A stretch of 64,000 nucleotides of DNA, from NCBI GenBank assembly GCA_944320955.1, contig CALUJL010000014.1:62001-126000 (forward strand), written 5' to 3'. Positions 44,303-54,486 of the stretch are shown here, one piece after another; within the stretch, counting starts at the first letter, position 1; every line of letters starts with the position of its first letter. The stretch comes from an uncultured Bacteroidaceae bacterium. GTDB taxonomy: Bacteria > Bacteroidota > Bacteroidia > Bacteroidales > Bacteroidaceae. The notes under the pieces were generated by a model. The model did not search any database. It was not told the origin of the DNA and saw only the letters and a program-made list of their open reading frames with translations. The position numbers and the translations under genes were made by a program.

Positions 44303-45097
44303 ATGGTAAACTTTTCATTAGAGGGCAAAATCGCCCTCGTTACAGGTGCTTCTTACGGAATAGGCTTCGCCATCGCCACCGCCTTTGCGGAAGCCGGCGC
44401 AACCATCGTGTTCAACGACATTAAGCAGGAACTCGTAGACAAGGGCCTTGCCGCTTATGCCGAAAAGGGCATCAAGGCACACGGATACGTCTGCGACGTG
44501 ACGGACGAAGACGCCGTGAATGCATTCATTGCCAAGGTAGAAAAAGAGATCGGGGTAATCGACATTTTGGTAAACAACGCCGGAATCATCAAGCGCATCC
44601 CCATGACGGAGATGAGCGCCAAGGAGTGGCGCCAGGTGATCGACGTGGATCTGACCGCTCCCTTCATCGTTTCCAAGGCCGTCATCCCCGGCATGATCAA
44701 AAAAGGCCACGGCAAGATCATCAACATCTGCTCCATGATGAGCGAACTCGGACGTGAAACCGTATCGGCCTATGCAGCCGGCAAGGGCGGCCTGAAGATG
44801 CTCACGCGGAACATCTGCTCCGAATACGGAGAGTACAACATCCAGTGCAACGGCATCGGCCCGGGCTACATCGCCACGCCGCAGACCGCTCCGCTGCGCG
44901 AGCGCCAGCCGGACGGAAGCCGCCACCCGTTTGACTCCTTCATCGTGGCCAAAACACCCGCAGCCCGCTGGGGTACGCCCGAAGACCTGCAGGGCCCGGC
45001 CGTATTCCTGGCATCCGATGCCTCCAACTTCGTCAACGGACATGTGCTCTATGTAGACGGCGGTATCCTTGCCTACATCGGAAAACAACCCCAATAA
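44303..45097 (+). CDS. Gluconate 5-dehydrogenase / KduD-type short-chain dehydrogenase
   Basis: A 264-residue cytoplasmic SDR enzyme from ATG 44303 (MVNFSLEGKIALVTGASYGIG). Motifs: NAD(P) loop GASYGIG, NNAG, catalytic Ser in ICSMMSELG and YAAGK (YxxxK), then NGIGPGYIATPQT. The pattern is that of gluconate 5-dehydrogenase / 2-dehydro-3-deoxy-D-gluconate 5-dehydrogenase, which act in gluconate or unsaturated uronate breakdown. The adjacent DUF4861 gene (16 bp downstream) favours the uronate role. An in-frame ATG at 44249 lies on the promoter and adds non-conserved residues. Confidence 0.87.
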   Translation: MVNFSLEGKIALVTGASYGIGFAIATAFAEAGATIVFNDIKQELVDKGLAAYAEKGIKAHGYVCDVTDEDAVNAFIAKVEKEIGVIDILVNNAGIIKRIPMTEMSAKEWRQVIDVDLTAPFIVSKAVIPGMIKKGHGKIINICSMMSELGRETVSAYAAGKGGLKMLTRNICSEYGEYNIQCNGIGPGYIATPQTAPLRERQPDGSRHPFDSFIVAKTPAARWGTPEDLQGPAVFLASDASNFVNGHVLYVDGGILAYIGKQPQ

Positions 45098-45112
45098 AGC
45101 ACTTCTGCAGAA

Positions 45113-46333
45113 ATGAAACTCCAAGAACTGCTCTACGCCGGCCTCTTCCTGATGGGCGCTACGGCCTGCACGGGAAAAAGCGTGGAAGTCACAGTGACAA
45201 ACGACTCGGAAACGGACCGGAACGGCGAGCTCGTCGAAATCTACCGCGAACACGTGCAGACCAAGCTCCGCACCTATGAGAGCCTCGTAGTGCTTGACGA
45301 GAGCGGCGCGCAAGTACCCTACCAGCTGACCAACGACGGAACAATCCTCTTCCCCGTAAGCGTAAAAGCCGGCGAGGAAGCCGTCTTCACCATCAAGGAA
45401 GGCACGCCCGAGACGGCCGATACGGTTTGCTGCGGTGCCGTCTATCCCAAACGGCTGGACGACCTCGCTTTCGAGAACGACCGCATGGGCTGGCGCGTAT
45501 ACGGGCCGGGCTCCCAACAACGGAACTACAAGTTGTACGGTTACGACCTGTGGAGCAAGCGCACGGAGCAGCCTGTCCTGGCCAAATTCTACGACATGGA
45601 CCGCCGGCTCAACGAGCAAAAAGCCGAATTGGGCAAGGAAGGCAAGAAAATGTCGTGGGAGGAGGAACAAAAGCTCTCCTACCACGTAGACCACGGCGAG
45701 GGCTGCGACTACTATGCCGTAGGCCCCACGCTGGGCGCCGGCACGGCGGCTTTCATTTCCCCCTCGACGGGCGAGATGATCTACCCCTGGTGCTACAAAA
45801 CCTGCGAGATTCTGGACAACGGGCCGCTGCGCTTCACGGCACGGCTGACGTACGACCTGGTCGTGAGCGACGTGGAAGTGCGCGAAACGCGCCTCCTGAG
45901 CCTCGACAAGGGCTCGCAAATGGTGAAATGCACCGTATGGTACACCAACATCTTCTCGCAGCTTCCGCTGGCCGCCGGCGTGGTGATGCACAAAGGCTCG
46001 GACCAAGTGGACATAAACGCTGATGAAGGATACGCCGCCTACGTGGAACCCGCGAACGAGACCAACGGGACGAACTACTTGGGCCTCTACTTCCCGGAAC
46101 GGATGGACGAAATCCGCGTACAGCCGCTCTCCGAGAACGAAGAAGAGGCTGCCAAAGGCGGAGCCACGGGGCATCTGGTGGGCGTAACCACCTACTCCCC
46201 CGACGCGAAGTTCACCTACTATTTCGGCGCCGGCTACAGCAAACACGGCTTCGGATCGGCACAGGAATGGTTCGACTACATGAAGAAATTCGCCGCCGAG
46301 AAGCGCAAACCGCTCAAAGTACGCCTCAAGTAA
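45113..46333 (+). CDS. DUF4861 lipoprotein
   Basis: A 406-residue protein with a lipoprotein signal (LFLMGATACTGK, Cys about residue 20). DUF4861 features include VEVTVTNDSETDRNGELVEI, VPYQLTNDGTILFPVSVKAGEEAVF, DDLAFENDRMGWRVYGPG, CDYYAVGPTLGAGTAAF and TYYFGAGYSKHGF. The family occurs in Bacteroidota loci for pectin and other uronate polymers. The pairing with a KduD-type enzyme supports a role in handling uronyl products, probably in the periplasm. A strong terminator follows. Confidence 0.83.
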   Translation: MKLQELLYAGLFLMGATACTGKSVEVTVTNDSETDRNGELVEIYREHVQTKLRTYESLVVLDESGAQVPYQLTNDGTILFPVSVKAGEEAVFTIKEGTPETADTVCCGAVYPKRLDDLAFENDRMGWRVYGPGSQQRNYKLYGYDLWSKRTEQPVLAKFYDMDRRLNEQKAELGKEGKKMSWEEEQKLSYHVDHGEGCDYYAVGPTLGAGTAAFISPSTGEMIYPWCYKTCEILDNGPLRFTARLTYDLVVSDVEVRETRLLSLDKGSQMVKCTVWYTNIFSQLPLAAGVVMHKGSDQVDINADEGYAAYVEPANETNGTNYLGLYFPERMDEIRVQPLSENEEEAAKGGATGHLVGVTTYSPDAKFTYYFGAGYSKHGFGSAQEWFDYMKKFAAEKRKPLKVRLK

Positions 46334-46385
46334 GAAGACCGCCCTACCCCGTGCCGCACACTGCCGGCACGGAATGGTAATATCG

Positions 46386-46426
46386 CCAAGCGGCGCACCC
46401 CGATGGGGAGCGCCGCTTGGGTTTTT
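46386..46426 (+). terminator. Terminator after the DUF4861 gene
   Basis: CCAAGCGGCGC (46386-46396) and GCGCCGCTTGG (46410-46420) form an 11-bp perfect stem, followed by GTTTTT. Confidence 0.88.
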
Positions 46427-46554
46427 CAGACATCAGGCCATGGCAGGGCAGAACAGCAGAATTTCCACATAAATCCCTGCATTTCTGTCCAAAATGAACG
46501 CTCCGTATCCCTTTTCTGACTGCCCTGAGTCCCGTCCGAGGAGATACTTTCCAC

Positions 46555-46562
46555 TACATTTG
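46555..46562 (+). promoter_or_regulatory. Putative -7 element for the alpha-galactosidase gene
   Basis: TACATTTG, 27 bp before the ATG. The -33 region lacks a good TTG, as might be expected of a promoter that needs an activator. Confidence 0.6.
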
Positions 46563-46589
46563 CGACATCGAACCAAACATTGATGTATC

Positions 46590-49500
46590 ATGAAAAAGAA
46601 AATTCTATCCCTCATTGCCGCCTCCGTGCTCGGCTCCGCCGCTTTAAGCGCCCAGACCGGAGACGAACTGCCCTTCCAGAAATGGGCGCTGACACCGCCG
46701 ATGGGCTGGAACTCATGGGACTGCTATGGCCCGACCGTAACAGAAGACGAAGTAAAGGCTAACGCCGACTACATGAGTACCAAACTGCTTTCCTACGGAT
46801 GGGAGTATATCGTCGTAGACATACGCTGGTTTGTGGAAAACGACAAAGCCGGCGGCTACAACCAGACAGACCCCATTTACACAATCGACGACTACGGCCG
46901 ATATACGCCCGCCACAAACCGCTTTCCCTCTGCTGCAAACGGAAACGGATTCAAGCCGCTGGCCGATTACGTGCACAACCGGGGAATGAAGTTCGGCATC
47001 CACATCATGCGCGGCGTGCCCAAAGAAGCCGTACAAAGGCGCCTTCCCGTGCTGGGCACGGACGGGGCTGTCACTTGCGACATGATTGCCAACGGAGACT
47101 CAGCCTGCACCTGGCTGTCCGACAACATGAAAGTGGACTGCACCAAGCCCGGGTCGCAAGAATACTACAACTCCATCTTCGATCTGTATGCCTCCTGGGG
47201 AGTGGACTACGTGAAAGTCGACGACATTTCCCGCCCATACCATACGGGAGAAATCGAAATGATACGAAAAGCCATCGACCAATGCGGAAGACCCATCGTC
47301 CTCAGCCTTTCCCCCGGAGAAACCCCGGTAGAACAGTACGGACACCTGAGCACACACGCCAACCTTTGGCGGACGGTGGACGACTTCTGGGACAATTGGG
47401 ACCAGCTCAGCTACCAGTTCAACATATGCGCCAAATGGGCGCCCTACATCAAACCCGGCGCATGGCCCGATGCCGACATGCTCCCGTTGGGCAAAATAGC
47501 CATACGGGGAGAGCGGGGAACGGAACGCTGGACTAATTTCACGCGCGATGAGCAGTTCACGCTGATGAATCTTTGGACCATCTTCAAATCGCCGCTCATG
47601 TTTGGCGGGAATCTCCCGGAGAACGATGCCTTTACCGACTCGCTCCTGACCAACCGCGACGTACTCTATATGCACAACTATTCGGCCGGCAACCGCCAAT
47701 TGCTCCGCGAAGACAGCAAAGTCATCTGGACAGCAGACGACCCGGCCAATGGAGACAAGTTTGCAGCACTCTTCAATCTGGGAGGCGACGAATACGTCCG
47801 CACAGCAAACGCCCTCTACCGTTCCGGGACCATCTCCTACCTCACCACCGGGTTCGGGCAGAACGTGGAGGCCGACATTCCCGAAGGAAGCACCCAACTG
47901 GCCCTTATCGTAACAGATGCGGGAGACGGCTACGACAGCGACCATGCCGATTGGATAAACCCCACGCTAACCCTCAAAGACGGAAGCAAAATCAGCCTGA
48001 CGGAGCTGGCTCCCATCAAAAGTACCTGCGGATGGGGCAGCATGCACGTCAATCAGAACCTCGAAGGAGATACCCTCTGCATCGCCGGACAACAATATGA
48101 AAACGGATTTGCCGTACATGCCAATTCAATCTTGCTCTTCGATATACCGGAAGACGCTGTCAAATTCGAAGCCTATGCCGGCATCGACGAGAGCGGCACC
48201 AGCCAAGGCACCAAATCATCCGTGGAATTCATGATCTTCAACGAGGATCCCACCACGCGCAGCGGCGTAGACCCACAGAAGGCTATCGCCAATTCCGGAC
48301 TCATCTCCCGCACCTACCAAAAAGAAGGCATCACGCTGACAGCCGACATCTCCGGAGCCGAAAAGCTCTACCTTGTAGTGACAGACGCGGGCGACGGCCT
48401 GGACTACGACCATGCCAACTGGGGAAATCCCGTCCTAATCGATGCAAACGGCCAGAGCGTTTCGCTACGCGACTTTGAGTGGGACGGGACTCCCGTCAAC
48501 GGATGGGGCAATGTGCAGCTCGACAAGAACAACGATGGAGGCCCGCTCGTCATAAACGGTGTGACCTACGAGAAAGGATACGGTGTAAATGCCACTTCCA
48601 TCATCACCTTCACCCTGCCCGAGGGCCATAATTACACGAAGTTCTCCTCCGTAGTCGGATACGACAGCGACATGGACGATGCACCCCAGGGTGTAACCGT
48701 GGAATTCCTCGTCTTTACCGAAGATCCCGCGCCGGCCAAAGAAAACGCCATAACCCTCGACCTGAGAGACCTCGGCTTTGCCGACGGGCAGGAATGCACC
48801 GTGACGGATATGTGGAGCGGCGAAAACATCGGCACCTACTCGAACGACGGGCTTGCCCCCCTCATTCCCCAACACGGATCCCGCCTCTTCCGCATCAGTG
48901 CCAACGGCCGCACAGGAGGAGCCTCGGTATCCCTCGGCACGGAACGCACCTCGTACCAAGCCGACGAGACCTTCCCGATAGTCGCCACCGTATCGGGCGG
49001 CAGCAGCGAAGGAGCCTACGTACAACTGCTCTGCGACGGCAAAATCATAGGCACCCTGCCGGTCGGGGCCGACGGCACCGCTACCTACCAATGCAGCGGC
49101 CTCTACAACGGCGAGCATGAGTTCCAAGCCCTATACAGCGGCACGACAGCTATGGCAAATGCCACCTCCCCAACCCTCTCGATCACCATCGAAGGAGGAG
49201 AAGCAGAAGACCTCGAACCCCTGCGCCAACGCTACCTCAGCCTCTACACGGAAGCCGAGAACATCGATCTCTCACTCTGCGCCGGCAGCACCCGCGACCC
49301 GCTCTTCGAAGCCATGAACGCAGACGTCTGGAACATGGACCAGAAAGCCGACCTCGAAGCAGCTATCACCACTCTGGAGACTACCATGAATGCCGCCCTG
49401 GCCTCCCAGGCACCCATGGCCTCGTTGCTACAGACCCTCGAGTCCGTAACCGACTTCTGCATGCAAATCCGCGAGTCGGAGGAAAAAACGAATCTGGAAA

Positions 49501-50342
49501 CCCTCCTGAGCGAAGGACAATCCATCTACGTGGGCGATAACTCTACCACGGAAGAAGTCGTCCGCATCGACAGCGAACTGCAACAGGCCTACGCCGAGTG
49601 CAAACTCAGCGCCCAACCGGAGGAGGGGATGAGCATCGAGATGACAGAATTCATAACCAACCCGAGCTTCGAATCGGGCACGACCGGCTGGGAACTGTTC
49701 CAGGACGGCAGCGGATGGACCGACATGAACACATGGAACGACCGCCCGGCCGCAGACGGGACACACTTCATCAGCGTGGCCAAGGAAAACATCTCCCAAC
49801 TCGACCTCTACCAGGAGCTGACCGGCCTGCCCGCCGGCCGCTACAGCCTGGAAGTCTCGCTGCGCAATACCGACGGAGTAGAATACCTGACAGACCAGCA
49901 CGCCTATGCCCAAGCCGGCGACAAGACTGCCCTCGACTCCGAACCCCTCACCAACGTAAGCGGAGGCAACAACAACGACTGGAGCCACTTCCGCATCGAA
50001 GACATCCTGCTGGGTGAAGGCGAGACACTCCGCATCGGCGTCCGCTCCACCGGCACCGGAAGCGGGCGGGCAGGCTGGTTCCAAGCCGACAACTTCCGCC
50101 TCTACTACTGGGGATACGACGAGGGAACCGGGATATCCACCCCGGCGGCGGCAGAAATCGGGCGGAAATTCTACCAGATTCCGGGCGGAATCCTCGTGGA
50201 GAGCGACGCCGAAGGCAGTCTGCCCGTCTATACCCTCGGAGGCGCACTCTACAAGACGGCGAGACTCCAGGCCGGAAGCAACAAAATCAGCTTGCCCAAA
50301 GGACAATATATCTGCAAAGGCACAGTTATATTGATAGACTAA
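46590..50342 (+). CDS. GH27 alpha-galactosidase, multidomain, secreted
   Basis: A 1250-residue exported enzyme (signal LSLIAASVLGSAALSAQ). The GH27 barrel starts with ALTPPMGWNSWDCYGP; VDYVKVDDI holds the predicted nucleophile Asp211, WRTVDDFWDNW the likely acid/base Asp, and PDADMLPLG follows. Two NPCBM-like modules (about 435-560 and 570-705) share the pattern VVTDAGDG-D-DHA-W-NP and a YE-G--VHA/NA turn. After an Ig-like segment and helices comes a galactose-binding-like domain (TEFITNPSFESGTTGWELF, about 1015-1180), then a T9SS-like tail (LPVYTLGGALYKTARLQAG). It would release alpha-galactosyl groups from glycans outside the cytoplasm. The regulator gene follows by 4 bp. Confidence 0.9.
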   Translation: MKKKILSLIAASVLGSAALSAQTGDELPFQKWALTPPMGWNSWDCYGPTVTEDEVKANADYMSTKLLSYGWEYIVVDIRWFVENDKAGGYNQTDPIYTIDDYGRYTPATNRFPSAANGNGFKPLADYVHNRGMKFGIHIMRGVPKEAVQRRLPVLGTDGAVTCDMIANGDSACTWLSDNMKVDCTKPGSQEYYNSIFDLYASWGVDYVKVDDISRPYHTGEIEMIRKAIDQCGRPIVLSLSPGETPVEQYGHLSTHANLWRTVDDFWDNWDQLSYQFNICAKWAPYIKPGAWPDADMLPLGKIAIRGERGTERWTNFTRDEQFTLMNLWTIFKSPLMFGGNLPENDAFTDSLLTNRDVLYMHNYSAGNRQLLREDSKVIWTADDPANGDKFAALFNLGGDEYVRTANALYRSGTISYLTTGFGQNVEADIPEGSTQLALIVTDAGDGYDSDHADWINPTLTLKDGSKISLTELAPIKSTCGWGSMHVNQNLEGDTLCIAGQQYENGFAVHANSILLFDIPEDAVKFEAYAGIDESGTSQGTKSSVEFMIFNEDPTTRSGVDPQKAIANSGLISRTYQKEGITLTADISGAEKLYLVVTDAGDGLDYDHANWGNPVLIDANGQSVSLRDFEWDGTPVNGWGNVQLDKNNDGGPLVINGVTYEKGYGVNATSIITFTLPEGHNYTKFSSVVGYDSDMDDAPQGVTVEFLVFTEDPAPAKENAITLDLRDLGFADGQECTVTDMWSGENIGTYSNDGLAPLIPQHGSRLFRISANGRTGGASVSLGTERTSYQADETFPIVATVSGGSSEGAYVQLLCDGKIIGTLPVGADGTATYQCSGLYNGEHEFQALYSGTTAMANATSPTLSITIEGGEAEDLEPLRQRYLSLYTEAENIDLSLCAGSTRDPLFEAMNADVWNMDQKADLEAAITTLETTMNAALASQAPMASLLQTLESVTDFCMQIRESEEKTNLETLLSEGQSIYVGDNSTTEEVVRIDSELQQAYAECKLSAQPEEGMSIEMTEFITNPSFESGTTGWELFQDGSGWTDMNTWNDRPAADGTHFISVAKENISQLDLYQELTGLPAGRYSLEVSLRNTDGVEYLTDQHAYAQAGDKTALDSEPLTNVSGGNNNDWSHFRIEDILLGEGETLRIGVRSTGTGSGRAGWFQADNFRLYYWGYDEGTGISTPAAAEIGRKFYQIPGGILVESDAEGSLPVYTLGGALYKTARLQAGSNKISLPKGQYICKGTVILID

Positions 50343-50346
50343 GAGC

Positions 50347-53300
50347 ATGAGAAGCCCCCGTAAACCGAGAATAAATGCAAGGACAGCCGCTCTGGTGGCT
50401 GTCCTTGTTGTTTCATGGGTGGTGGCCCGGGCCGATATCCGGTACATCGGAACGGCGGAGGGGTTGCCCAACGCCACTATTTCCGATATGGCCCAAGACC
50501 CGCAAGGCTTCCTCTGGATAGCCACCAAGCGGGGGCTCTGCCGTTTCGACGGGCAGAACTTCATCAGCTACCACACCGGCAATTCCGACATCGCCGGCAA
50601 CGAGCTGAACGGCCTGCTCATCGACCCCGCAGATCCCCGCTACATCTGGATCGCCACCGAGCGCGACGGGCTGGACCGTTTCGATACCCGGCTGCAAGAA
50701 TTCCACCATTTCTCGCCAACGCCCGCACAATCCCCGGGGGGAAGGCGCTCCGGCCCCGAAAGCCCCCCTGCACCCATCTCCACCGCCTCGCCCAACATTA
50801 CTGCGCTGGCAGCCGCCGCATCGGGCGGGCTATGGGTGGCCAACTACGCTTCGGGCATCGACTTTCTCGATCCCGGGCACACCCGTTCCGAGCACTACGA
50901 TGCCCGCAACACACGCGGACTGCCCCAAGACGAGATCTGGTGCCTGGCCGAAGACAAGAGAGGCTTCCTCTACATCGGGCACCAGCACAAAGGCCTGACC
51001 GTGCTGAGCCCCCGCGAACACGAAGCCCGCAACTTCCGCCACATCCCCGGCGACGACTCTTCCCTTCCCCACGACGAAATCCTATCCCTCTGCATCGACT
51101 CCCGCGAAAACATCTGGGTCGGGACGAAAGGCGGGCTCGCCCTCTTCAACCCGCAAGACGGGACATTCCGCAACTTCCGGCACGACCCGGCCGATCCAGC
51201 CTCCCTGCTGAGCGACCAAATCTACGATCTGGCCTGCGATGCCAAAGGCACGCTCTGGATAGCCTGCCGCATGGGCGGGGTCAGCAGCCTCGACCCGGAC
51301 GAACCCCTGCACGACTTGGCCCGTAAGCCCCACTTCCGGAACATTCCCGCCGGATCCCGGCTAAACGAACTGCACAGCATCCACACCCGGGCGCTCCTGC
51401 CCGACAGCTTCGGCAACATCTGGATCGGATACGAGGGCGACGGCATCGACTGCCTGCCCCACCTGCCCCCGCTCTTCACCCTGTGGAGCAACAGTCCGGG
51501 GCAAGACAAGGAAAAAACGCTCCGGGGAAAAATAGCCCTCAGCCTGCTGGCCGGCAAGGACGGAACCGTATGGGTAGGCGAAGACGCCTGCGGCATCGAC
51601 TGCTTCCGCCAAGGGAACAACAGGAAAGAACTCTCCGCCCCGGTCAACCGCCTGCTGGACAACACCATCGTGCAAACCATCTTCCAAGACAACAAAGGAA
51701 TCCTCTGGTTCGGCACCTACCTCAAAGGCATTCTTTGCTACAATCCAGGCAACGGGCACACCCGCTTCCTCAACCCCGACCCTCAACTCCCCATCCACAT
51801 ACGCTGCCTCTACGAAGACAACCGCGGCAACATCTACGCAGGTACGCACCACGGGCTCTACCTCTACCGGCAGGCAGACGGACACTTCAGCCGCCCCGCG
51901 GCCATGAATGCCGCAATCGGCGACCCCATCCTGCGCGACATGGCCGCCGACCGGGCAGGCAACCTCTACGTCGCCACCTTCGGCAATGGGATCACCCGCT
52001 TCAATCCCGAAGGGAAAACCACAGGCCGACAAAACCGGAAACAAGGCTTCCCCAGCGATGCGGTCAATACGCTCTTCTCCAGCCTGCAGGGGGAACTCTG
52101 GGCCGGCACCCGCAAGGGGCTCGTCCTCTTCCGCAACTCCGGGGGAATACCCGACCTGGCACGCTACGAGACCTACGACGAAACCTCCGGCCTGCCCGAG
52201 ACCAACATACAAGCCATCGAAGAAGACGCACACGGGAACCTGTGGTTCACCACGGACAACTACCTCATCCACTTCCGCCGCAAGGAAGGAATCTTCTGCA
52301 CCTACTCCCAACACGAGGGACTCCCCGCCGCCGGATTCCTGGAGAACGCCTCGGCCTGCGCCGCCGACGGCACACTCTACTTTGCCGGGCGGGGCGGAGT
52401 CGTCTCCTTCCGGCCCGAGGCCTTCTACCAGAAACCGGCAGCCCCCCGCCCGGCTTTCACCGAACTTATCTTCTACGAAGGGCAAGGCCAAGGCGGCGAA
52501 AGACATATCCCCCTGCCCCACGCAGCAGAAGAAGTCCGCCTCTCCCACAGACAAAACACCTTCTCCATACGCTTCGGCATACAAGACTATGCCCTGGCCG
52601 GACGCATCGAATATGCCTACCGCATGGAAAACCTCGACAAGAAATGGTATACCACGGAAGAGCCCTCCGCCACGTTCCGTGGCCTGCAGCCGGGCAACTA
52701 CCGCTTCTGCCTGAAATACCGCCTCAAGGGAGAACCGTGGGTCGAGCTGCCCGAACCGCTCAGCATAGACATTCCGTCGCCCTGGTGGCTGAGCCGGACG
52801 GCCAAAGCGGGCTACCTGCTCCTGGCCTGTGCCGCAGCAGCAGGCATATTCTCCATCTATCACCGCCGGAAATCGCTGGAGACCTCCCTGCTCATCGAGC
52901 AGGAAAAACACAAAAAAGACGAGGAACTCCACCAGGAACGCCTCAACTTCTTCACCAGCGTGGCCCACGAACTGCGCACGCCCCTCACCCTCATCATCGA
53001 TCCGCTGAAGCACCTCATGCGGAAAAAGGACCAGGCTCCCGAGGAAGAACGCAACACTCTGGAGCTCATCTACCGGAACGCCCTCCACCTGCACCGCCTC
53101 ACCGACCAGATACTGGAGTTCCGCCGGACGGAAACCGCCAAGCGCCGGCTCCGCCTCGTACGGGCCGATGCGGCAGAGACGGCACGCGAAGTGTTCCACC
53201 GCTTCAGGCAGTCGATGCCCCGGGACTGCGCCTCCTTCAGCTTCGAGCAACGCACGGAGGACACGCGCCTGCTTTTCGACCCCGAAGTGCTCTCCTCCGT

Positions 53301-54483
53301 GCTCCTCAACCTGCTGGCCAATGCGGCCAAACACACGCCCGCCACGGGAGAAGTGCGCCTCATCCTCGACAAAGCGGAACGGGACGGACGGGAATACCTC
53401 GCCTTTTCCGTGAAAGACAACGGCATCGGCATCCCCGCCAAAGAACTTCCCCACATCTTCGAGCGTTACTTCCGCGCTTCCAACGCGCCCGAGGGACGGG
53501 GCACCGGCATCGGCCTGGCCATCGTGTACAACCTGGCCAAACTACACCGGGCACTCCTGACGGCCGACAGCCGCATCGGGGAAGGAGCCACCTTCACCTT
53601 CGCCCTCGACCTCCACGAGGAATACCCCGGAGAAGCCCGCACCGAGCTTCCCGGAGAGCCGCAAACCGGGACGGAGGCCACCGCCCCGGACAGGGAGGGC
53701 AGGCACGACGGACGGCCGCTGCTGCTCATCGTGGAGGACAATGCCGAGATACGCCACTACATCCGCCGCACACTGGAAGCAGACTTCCGCATCCTCACCG
53801 CCGCCGACGGCCGCGAAGGGCTGGAAAAAGCCCGGCAGGAAATGCCCGACCTAATCGTTTCGGACATCATGATGCCCGTGATGGACGGAGTCGAGCTGTG
53901 CAAGCGGCTAAAAGGCGAGCTGGAAACCTCCCACATACCGCTGATCCTGCTCACCGCCAAAGCCTCCGAAGAAGACCGCGCCGAGGGATACGACGCGGGA
54001 GCCGACTCCTATCTCGCCAAGCCCCTCAACTCCGCGCTCCTGCGCCGCCGCATCGACAATCTCATACAATCCCGCCGCAAACTGGCGGAAAGCTGGCAGC
54101 AGAACCCCCTCGCGCTTCCCCGGCGGGAGGAAAGCCGGATGAGCCGCCTCGACCGCCGCTTCCTCGAAGACCTGACGGCACAAGTCGAGGCACACCTTGC
54201 CGAAGAAGAGATGGACCTGAAAACCATAGCTGAAAACCTGCACGTCAGCCCCTCCACGCTCTACCGCAAGACGAAAGCGCTGACGGGGATGAACCCGAAA
54301 AGCTTCGTGCTGCGCACGCGCATGACCTGCGCCGCCCGCATCCTGGCCGAAGAGAAGACAACCGTACTGGAAGCCATGTACCGCGTGGGCATCAGCACGC
54401 CGGCCTACTTCCGCAAGTGCTTCCGCGAGACATTCGGCTGCCTGCCGTCGGAATACCGCCATAACAAACCCGGGCAGGGCTGA
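50347..54483 (+). CDS. Hybrid two-component system sensor/AraC regulator (HTCS)
   Basis: A 1378-residue one-protein signalling system. An N-terminal membrane segment (TAALVAVLVVSWVVARA) is followed by periplasmic beta-propeller repeats (GFLWIATKRGLCRFDG and many relatives to about residue 690), a Y_Y_Y domain (about 740-810), a second membrane segment (AGYLLLACAAAAGIFSIY), then HisKA with His874 (SVAHELRTPLT), HATPase (NLLANAAKHTP, GTGIGLAIV), a receiver with Asp1173 (IVSDIMMPVMDG) and an AraC-type DNA-binding domain (AENLHVSPSTLYRKTKALTG). HTCS proteins bind glycan fragments in the periplasm and activate neighbouring glycanase genes, so the upstream alpha-galactosidase is the natural target. 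It ends 3 bp from the convergent queG stop. Confidence 0.94.
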   Translation: MRSPRKPRINARTAALVAVLVVSWVVARADIRYIGTAEGLPNATISDMAQDPQGFLWIATKRGLCRFDGQNFISYHTGNSDIAGNELNGLLIDPADPRYIWIATERDGLDRFDTRLQEFHHFSPTPAQSPGGRRSGPESPPAPISTASPNITALAAAASGGLWVANYASGIDFLDPGHTRSEHYDARNTRGLPQDEIWCLAEDKRGFLYIGHQHKGLTVLSPREHEARNFRHIPGDDSSLPHDEILSLCIDSRENIWVGTKGGLALFNPQDGTFRNFRHDPADPASLLSDQIYDLACDAKGTLWIACRMGGVSSLDPDEPLHDLARKPHFRNIPAGSRLNELHSIHTRALLPDSFGNIWIGYEGDGIDCLPHLPPLFTLWSNSPGQDKEKTLRGKIALSLLAGKDGTVWVGEDACGIDCFRQGNNRKELSAPVNRLLDNTIVQTIFQDNKGILWFGTYLKGILCYNPGNGHTRFLNPDPQLPIHIRCLYEDNRGNIYAGTHHGLYLYRQADGHFSRPAAMNAAIGDPILRDMAADRAGNLYVATFGNGITRFNPEGKTTGRQNRKQGFPSDAVNTLFSSLQGELWAGTRKGLVLFRNSGGIPDLARYETYDETSGLPETNIQAIEEDAHGNLWFTTDNYLIHFRRKEGIFCTYSQHEGLPAAGFLENASACAADGTLYFAGRGGVVSFRPEAFYQKPAAPRPAFTELIFYEGQGQGGERHIPLPHAAEEVRLSHRQNTFSIRFGIQDYALAGRIEYAYRMENLDKKWYTTEEPSATFRGLQPGNYRFCLKYRLKGEPWVELPEPLSIDIPSPWWLSRTAKAGYLLLACAAAAGIFSIYHRRKSLETSLLIEQEKHKKDEELHQERLNFFTSVAHELRTPLTLIIDPLKHLMRKKDQAPEEERNTLELIYRNALHLHRLTDQILEFRRTETAKRRLRLVRADAAETAREVFHRFRQSMPRDCASFSFEQRTEDTRLLFDPEVLSSVLLNLLANAAKHTPATGEVRLILDKAERDGREYLAFSVKDNGIGIPAKELPHIFERYFRASNAPEGRGTGIGLAIVYNLAKLHRALLTADSRIGEGATFTFALDLHEEYPGEARTELPGEPQTGTEATAPDREGRHDGRPLLLIVEDNAEIRHYIRRTLEADFRILTAADGREGLEKARQEMPDLIVSDIMMPVMDGVELCKRLKGELETSHIPLILLTAKASEEDRAEGYDAGADSYLAKPLNSALLRRRIDNLIQSRRKLAESWQQNPLALPRREESRMSRLDRRFLEDLTAQVEAHLAEEEMDLKTIAENLHVSPSTLYRKTKALTGMNPKSFVLRTRMTCAARILAEEKTTVLEAMYRVGISTPAYFRKCFRETFGCLPSEYRHNKPGQG

Positions 54484-54486
54484 GCC

